In this document: in pieces, positions 33,425 to 37,650 of the stretch | Numbering within the stretch: position 1 is the first letter of the stretch | How the letters are laid out: every line of letters begins with the position of its first letter | NCBI GenBank assembly: GCA_021300355.1 | Contig: JAJTEF010000016.1 | Location: 13,764-51,413, forward strand | Direction of reading: 5' to 3' | Length of the DNA: 37,650 nucleotides | DNA from: Sphingomonadaceae bacterium | Lineage (GTDB): Bacteria > Pseudomonadota > Alphaproteobacteria > Sphingomonadales > Sphingomonadaceae | Translations under genes and position numbers: made by a program | The notes under the pieces: model-generated | Seen by the model: only the letters and a program-made list of their open reading frames with translations | What the model was told of the DNA's origin: nothing | Database searches by the model: none

Positions 33425-34209
33425 TAGCCGCGCATTGCCTGATCAAGTGACTCCTGCAGCACGGGATAGCCATGGCCGTCGGGGATGCAGAGCCAGTTTC
33501 CGTCTTCGCGCTTGTCGATATAGGTCAGGACGGTGGAAACCGGATGCGCCGCCGCGTGCGCGGCAGCAGCGTCAAAGTCACCGAACATCGCCAGCCGTTC
33601 CAGATTGCGGCGGGTCGGGAAGATAATCTTCACCTCGCCCTTGTCGGCTTTTTCCAAAACCTCTGCCGCGCTGGCCCAAAACAGCGCACGGTTTTCCGTA
33701 TGGTCGACTGTCGCCAGCGGCGTGGTGTTGCCTGCATCCACCAGATAGAAGCGCGTATCGAAAACCCGCGATGCCCGCTCAAACGCTGGCGGCCGCCAGC
33801 GTGACCATGGCACAAGCTGGTCAAAATCGGGTTCCCAGCCAAAGCGGTTGCATATGGCTTGCAGGCTTTCCCCATTATGCAAAGCCGCGCGCGGGGCATC
33901 GCAATCAGCGGGATCATCAACACCCTTTAACCCAAGCGCAAGCCCAGCCTCCTCAATCGTCTCGCGAATGGCCGCCAGCCGCGCCGCGGCCTCATCCAAT
34001 GGCAGAGGCCCGCCCAGCATTTCGGCATAATCGAAATCCGCCGGATCAACCTTCCCACCCGGGAAAACCGCCGCACCGCCGGCAAAAGCCATGGCCTTGA
34101 TACGTTCGACCATCAGCAACAATGGCGCACCGCCATCGGGGTTTTGGCGAAAAATCACCATCGTGGCGGCGGGGGTGGCGATGGGTTCGGGTGCTGTTTC
34201 TAAAGTCAT
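33424..34209 (-). CDS. NUDIX hydrolase (NUDT19-like)
   Basis: This protein of about 261 residues hydrolyses a nucleoside diphosphate linked to another group (CoA, ADP-ribose or similar). The NUDIX box is recognisable but interrupted: FPGGKVDPADFD, an insertion of about 20 residues, then AARLAAIRETIEEAGLAL with the metal-binding REtiEEAG. Such an insertion between the Gly and the REXXEE part is typical of NUDT19/CoA-hydrolase-like members. Three in-frame ATGs (34224, 34218, 34209) are possible and none has a good SD; MTLETAPEP at 34209 is chosen. It is the first gene of a two-gene operon with the CNT transporter and diverges from uvrA. Confidence 0.83.
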   Translation of the reverse strand: MTLETAPEPIATPAATMVIFRQNPDGGAPLLLMVERIKAMAFAGGAAVFPGGKVDPADFDYAEMLGGPLPLDEAAARLAAIRETIEEAGLALGLKGVDDPADCDAPRAALHNGESLQAICNRFGWEPDFDQLVPWSRWRPPAFERASRVFDTRFYLVDAGNTTPLATVDHTENRALFWASAAEVLEKADKGEVKIIFPTRRNLERLAMFGDFDAAAAHAAAHPVSTVLTYIDKREDGNWLCIPDGHGYPVLQESLDQAMRG

Positions 34210-34399
34210 GCCCCACATGAGCATGGAATGCCCGGCGTTAGAAGTGGAAAGTTAATCCAGCGGTTAAACTGTATCAAAACATTGCGGGGCCCCTTTCACC
34301 CGCGCGTGATATGCTCCTGCAAGATGAGGTAAAAACCTGCCTTGAATTTGCTTAATCTTCGGCCCATTCCGGAATGAGACTCGCGCACTTGCGCTTTTA

Positions 34400-34414
34400 G
34401 AACAAATCTGGAAC
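34400..34414 (+). promoter_or_regulatory. SOS (LexA) box of uvrA, alphaproteobacterial type
   Basis: GAAC (34400-34403), seven bases, then GAAC (34411-34414) is the direct-repeat LexA box of alphaproteobacteria (GAAC-N7-GAAC). It lies 10 bp before the uvrA ATG at 34425, close enough to block transcription or initiation. uvrA is a known LexA target, so this predicts DNA-damage induction. Confidence 0.87.
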
Positions 34415-34424
34415 AAGCTAATTC

Positions 34425-37382
34425 ATGTCACTCACCCATATTAAGGTGCGCGGTGCGCGCGAGCATAATCTCAAGGGCGTCGATATCGACCTTCCACGCG
34501 ACAAGCTGATCGTCATCACCGGGCTTTCCGGATCGGGCAAATCCAGCCTAGCGTTCGATACCATATATGCCGAGGGGCAGCGGCGTTATGTCGAATCGCT
34601 GTCGGCTTATGCGCGCCAGTTTCTGGAAATGATGCAAAAGCCCGATGTCGAGCATATTGAGGGCCTGTCGCCCGCGATCTCCATCGAGCAGAAGACAACA
34701 TCGCGCAACCCGCGCTCGACCGTAGCGACGGTGACCGAGATTTACGATTATATGCGGCTGTTGTGGGCGCGTGTTGGCGTGCCGTATTCGCCCGCGACGG
34801 GCCTGCCGATTACGGCGCAGACCGTCAGCCAGATGGTCGACCGCGTCATGGCCTTGCCAGAAAGCACGCGCGCCTTCCTGCTCGCCCCTGTGGTGCAGGG
34901 CCGCAAGGGCGAATATCGCAAGGAACTCGCCGAGTGGCAGCGTTCGGGCTACACCCGCGTGCGTATCGACGGCGAAATGTACGCCATCGAAGACGCGCCC
35001 GCGCTCGACAAGAAATATAAGCATGACATTGAGGTCGTGGTGGACCGTATCGTCGTGAAGGACGGTATCCAGCAGCGGTTGGCCGAAAGCTTTGAAGCCG
35101 CGTTGAAGCTTGCGGATGGCTTGGCCTTTGTGGATTTGGCCGACACCACGGTGGCGGAATTGCAGACCGGCAATGCCGAGAGCCGCCCTTCGACAGGCTC
35201 AGGGCTTACGGTTGAAGGCGATGGCGGTTCGGCCAAAGCCAAGATGAAAGGCACGGGCCTGCCCGCCAACCGCATCGTGTTTTCCGAGAAATTCGCCTGC
35301 CCCGTCAGCGGCTTCACTATCGCCGAAATCGCGCCGCGTCTGTTCTCGTTCAACGCCCCGCAAGGCGCGTGCCCGGATTGCGATGGCCTTGGCGAGCGGC
35401 AGGAGTTTGACCCGCAACTGGTGGTGCCGAACGAACATCTGTCGTTGAAGAAAGGCGCGATTGTGCCTTGGGCGAAATCCAACCCGCCCAGCCCATATTA
35501 TATGCAAGTGCTGTCCAGCCTGGCAAAGGCGTATGGCTTCAACTTGGATACCGCGTGGGAGGATCTGCTCCCCGAACAGAAGCTGATCATCCTGCACGGC
35601 ACCGGCGGCATGGCGGTGGAGCTGACGTTTAAGGACGGCCGCAAGGAATATACGGTGCGCAAGGCGTTTGAGGGCGTCATCGGCAACCTCAACCGCCGCT
35701 TGTTGCAAACCGACAGCGCGTGGATGCGCGAGGAGCTGTCGAAATATCAGACGTCGCAACCGTGCGAAACCTGCCACGGCGCGCGCCTCAAGCCCGAGGC
35801 GCTTTCGGTCAAGATCGCAGGCGTCGACATCGCCACCCCGACGAAGATGAGCGTGGGCGACGCGCTCGAGTGGTTCGGCAGCGTCGACCAAACGCTGACC
35901 AACCAGCAGCAGCAAATTGCCAAGGCGATCCTCAAGGAAATCAACGAACGGTTGGGCTTCCTCAACAATGTCGGGCTTGATTATCTCAACCTTGACCGGA
36001 CCAGCGGAACCTTGTCCGGCGGGGAGAGCCAGCGCATCCGCCTCGCCAGCCAAATCGGCTCCGGCCTGTCGGGCGTGCTTTATGTGCTGGATGAGCCCAG
36101 CATCGGCTTGCACCAAAAAGACAATGACCGCCTGCTCGCCACGCTGCGCCGCCTGCGCGATTTGGGCAACACCGTGATCGTGGTTGAGCATGACGAAGAC
36201 GCCATCCGCACCGCCGACTGGGTGGTTGATCTTGGCCCCGGCGCGGGCGTCCATGGCGGCACCGTCATGGCCGAAGGCACGTTGAAACAAATCCTGAAGT
36301 CGAAAGACAGCCTGACCGCTGCGTATCTGAATGGCACGCGCGAGATTGCGGTGCCCAAGACCCGGCGCAAGGGCAATAAGAAGAAGCTGACTGTCCACAA
36401 TGCCCGCGCCAACAACCTAAAGAATGTCACCGCCAGCATCCCGCTGGGCACATTCACCTGCATCACCGGCGTATCGGGCTCCGGCAAGTCAAGCTTCACC
36501 ATCGACACGCTTTATGCCTCTGCGGCCCGCAGCCTCAATGGCGCGCGCGTCATCGCGGGCGCGCATGACAAGGTCACGGGCCTTGAACATTGCGACAAGG
36601 TGATCGACATCGACCAATCCCCCATTGGCCGCACCCCGCGTTCGAACCCCGCGACCTATACCGGCGCGTTCACCAACATCCGTGACTGGTTCGCCCAATT
36701 GCCCGAAAGCGCCGCGCGCGGGTACAAGCCGGGGCGTTTCAGCTTCAACGTCAAGGGCGGCCGCTGCGAAACATGCAGCGGCGATGGCCTGATCAAGATC
36801 GAAATGCACTTCCTGCCCGACGTCTATGTGACGTGCGAGGAATGCAACGGCAAACGCTACAACCGCGAAACGTTGGAGGTCAAATGGAAGGGCCTGTCCA
36901 TCGCCGACGTGCTCGACATGACGGTGGAGGACGCGGTGGAGGTGTTCAAGGCCGTCCCCCCGATCCGCGACAAAATGGCGATGCTGGCGGAGGTTGGGCT
37001 TGGCTATGTCAAGGTCGGGCAACAGGCAACGACATTATCCGGCGGCGAAGCGCAACGCGTCAAACTCGCCAAGGAACTCAGCCGCCGGTCCACCGGCCAG
37101 ACGCTGTATATTCTGGACGAGCCCACCACCGGCCTACATTTTGAGGATGTCCGCAAACTCCTCGAAGTGCTCCACCGTTTGGTGGAACAGGGCAACAGCG
37201 TGGTGGTCATCGAACATAATCTCGACGTCATTAAGACCGCAGACTGGATCATCGACCTCGGCCCCGAAGGCGGCGTGAAAGGCGGCGAGATCGTCGCCGA
37301 AGGCACGCCCGAAGATGTGGTAAAGGTCGCCGCGAGCTACACGGGGCATTATCTGAAACCGATGCTTGCCAAAGCAAGCTAG
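34425..37382 (+). CDS. uvrA: Excinuclease ABC subunit A
   Basis: UvrA (985 residues) recognises bulky DNA lesions with UvrB and starts nucleotide excision repair. It has two ABC ATPase halves: Walker A GLSGSGKS (33-40) and GVSGSGKS near 685, two signature motifs LSGGESQR and LSGGEAQR, and Walker B segments LDEPSIGLH and LDEPTTGLH. Zinc modules include CPDCDG, CETCHG, and the C-terminal CETCSGDG...CEECNG pairs. The usual size is about 940-970. A low-complexity stretch at about 245-285 makes it longer and contains RPSTGSG (residues 254-260), translated from a palindromic repeat at 35185-35205. An SOS box precedes the gene. Confidence 0.97.
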   Translation: MSLTHIKVRGAREHNLKGVDIDLPRDKLIVITGLSGSGKSSLAFDTIYAEGQRRYVESLSAYARQFLEMMQKPDVEHIEGLSPAISIEQKTTSRNPRSTVATVTEIYDYMRLLWARVGVPYSPATGLPITAQTVSQMVDRVMALPESTRAFLLAPVVQGRKGEYRKELAEWQRSGYTRVRIDGEMYAIEDAPALDKKYKHDIEVVVDRIVVKDGIQQRLAESFEAALKLADGLAFVDLADTTVAELQTGNAESRPSTGSGLTVEGDGGSAKAKMKGTGLPANRIVFSEKFACPVSGFTIAEIAPRLFSFNAPQGACPDCDGLGERQEFDPQLVVPNEHLSLKKGAIVPWAKSNPPSPYYMQVLSSLAKAYGFNLDTAWEDLLPEQKLIILHGTGGMAVELTFKDGRKEYTVRKAFEGVIGNLNRRLLQTDSAWMREELSKYQTSQPCETCHGARLKPEALSVKIAGVDIATPTKMSVGDALEWFGSVDQTLTNQQQQIAKAILKEINERLGFLNNVGLDYLNLDRTSGTLSGGESQRIRLASQIGSGLSGVLYVLDEPSIGLHQKDNDRLLATLRRLRDLGNTVIVVEHDEDAIRTADWVVDLGPGAGVHGGTVMAEGTLKQILKSKDSLTAAYLNGTREIAVPKTRRKGNKKKLTVHNARANNLKNVTASIPLGTFTCITGVSGSGKSSFTIDTLYASAARSLNGARVIAGAHDKVTGLEHCDKVIDIDQSPIGRTPRSNPATYTGAFTNIRDWFAQLPESAARGYKPGRFSFNVKGGRCETCSGDGLIKIEMHFLPDVYVTCEECNGKRYNRETLEVKWKGLSIADVLDMTVEDAVEVFKAVPPIRDKMAMLAEVGLGYVKVGQQATTLSGGEAQRVKLAKELSRRSTGQTLYILDEPTTGLHFEDVRKLLEVLHRLVEQGNSVVVIEHNLDVIKTADWIIDLGPEGGVKGGEIVAEGTPEDVVKVAASYTGHYLKPMLAKAS
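35185..35205 (+). repeat. Near-palindromic CCCTTCGACAGGCTCAGGG element translated in frame within uvrA
   Basis: A 21-bp near-palindrome (GCCCT at the left arm, AGGGC at the right) matches the intergenic 'CCCTTCGACA..CTCAGGG' repeat common in sphingomonad genomes. Here it lies inside uvrA and is read as R-P-S-T-G-S-G. It falls in a variable linker that is about 30 residues longer than in E. coli UvrA, so function should be kept. Confidence 0.75.
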
Positions 37383-37397
37383 AAGGCCAGCTAAGTT

Positions 37398-37419
37398 CCC
37401 CTCCCGCAGGCGGGAGGGG
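37398..37419. repeat. GC-rich hairpin repeat (CCCCTCCCG/CGGGAGGGG) downstream of uvrA
   Basis: CCCCTCCCG (37398-37406) and CGGGAGGGG (37411-37419) form a 9-bp stem with a 4-nt loop, followed by GCTAGGGGTGGGC. The same motif is a common dispersed repeat in alphaproteobacterial intergenic regions. It starts 15 bp after the uvrA stop and may aid termination, but has no T-run. Confidence 0.75.
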
Positions 37420-37588
37420 CTAGGGGTGGGCCCCCACACAGGGCAAAAGGGCGAACCGGATGGCCCCCCGCCCATAGCGCACGACCACGCCGCCCCGCAA
37501 AAGCCAGAAGCTGCGCCAATGTATCTCGCACAAAGCCACAAAGGCGCGAAGAAGATACTTGGGGTCCGCCCTCCTCCCGACCCCAAAC

Positions 37589-37615
37589 CGTCATCCTGAA
37601 CTGGTTTCAGTATAG
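37589..37615. repeat. Degenerate half copy of the CGTCATCCTGAAC repeat
   Basis: CGTCATCCTGAACTGGTTTCAG is the left arm of the element seen at 9979 and 32070; no right arm is visible before 37650. It lies in the gene-free 3' flank of uvrA (37383-37650), in which no coding region was supported; apart from this and the GC-rich hairpin, nothing else was recognised there. Confidence 0.7.
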
Positions 37616-37650
37616 TGTCGATGGTTTCGAGCAATATGAATTGGCAAGTT

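Noticed and set aside
35199-36398. 399-codon minus-strand open frame
   Set aside because: It lies entirely antisense to uvrA in GC-rich DNA, has no SD and reads as a His/Arg/Ala-rich shadow of the uvrA codons.

Overview
The window is a stretch of chromosome from a GC-rich alphaproteobacterium. Sphingomonadales (a Sphingorhabdus/Sphingopyxis-like organism) is the best fit. The evidence is a large TonB-dependent receptor, a SapC-family protein, a CpdR-type response regulator, a GAAC-N7-GAAC (alphaproteobacterial LexA-type) box in front of uvrA, and dispersed palindromes of the 'CGTCATCCTGAAC...GTTTCAGGAT' and 'CCCTTCGACAGGCTCAGGG' kinds that are common in sphingomonad genomes. The genus is an inference. 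Most of the window is ordinary housekeeping and catabolic gene content with tight spacing and many overlapping starts and stops.

Layout. 1-6.9 kb: the 3' part of a PLP group II decarboxylase, the N-degron enzyme Bpt, a threonine ammonia-lyase, then a translationally coupled three-gene operon (beta-hydroxyacid dehydrogenase, secreted YtcJ-like amidohydrolase, CurA-like enone reductase). 7.1-9.9 kb: a TonB-dependent receptor with a strong terminator, followed by a palindromic repeat. 10-15 kb: a RhlE-like DEAD-box helicase, an unknown exported protein, an FAD-linked D-2-hydroxyacid dehydrogenase, SapC and cytochrome b561, then a structured leader or small-RNA candidate ending in a strong terminator. 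15.3-16.8 kb: N-formylglutamate amidohydrolase divergent from cpdR, then tRNA-Val(GAC) with its terminator.

16.8-18.3 kb is compositionally different (visibly AT-richer) and is the least explained part. It holds a 55-codon minus-strand Cys-motif protein with its own terminator, and a plus-strand operon of a winged-helix regulator and a MASE1-like membrane protein with no output domain. That operon has a recognisable promoter and two near-identical 18-bp direct repeats exactly 50 bp apart in its leader.

18.4-27.1 kb: TesB-like thioesterase, septation-type membrane protein, RlmN, an IalB-like exported protein coupled to a histidine phosphatase, dnaN, an N-acyl-D-amino-acid deacylase-type amidohydrolase, argG and a TMEM165/GDT1 cation exporter. 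27.3-37.4 kb: malate synthase G, an Ste24-like M48 protease, thioredoxin reductase, a 2Fe-2S ferredoxin, a CNT nucleoside transporter coupled to a NUDIX hydrolase, and uvrA with an SOS box. UvrA carries a repeat-derived peptide inserted in frame.

No phage, transposase, integrase, CRISPR array, restriction-modification or toxin-antitoxin genes were seen. The candidate novelty is the small regulator/membrane-protein cassette beside tRNA-Val, the RNA candidate at 15.1-15.3 kb, and the palindrome domesticated inside uvrA. All functions are read from motifs by eye; no database search was made.
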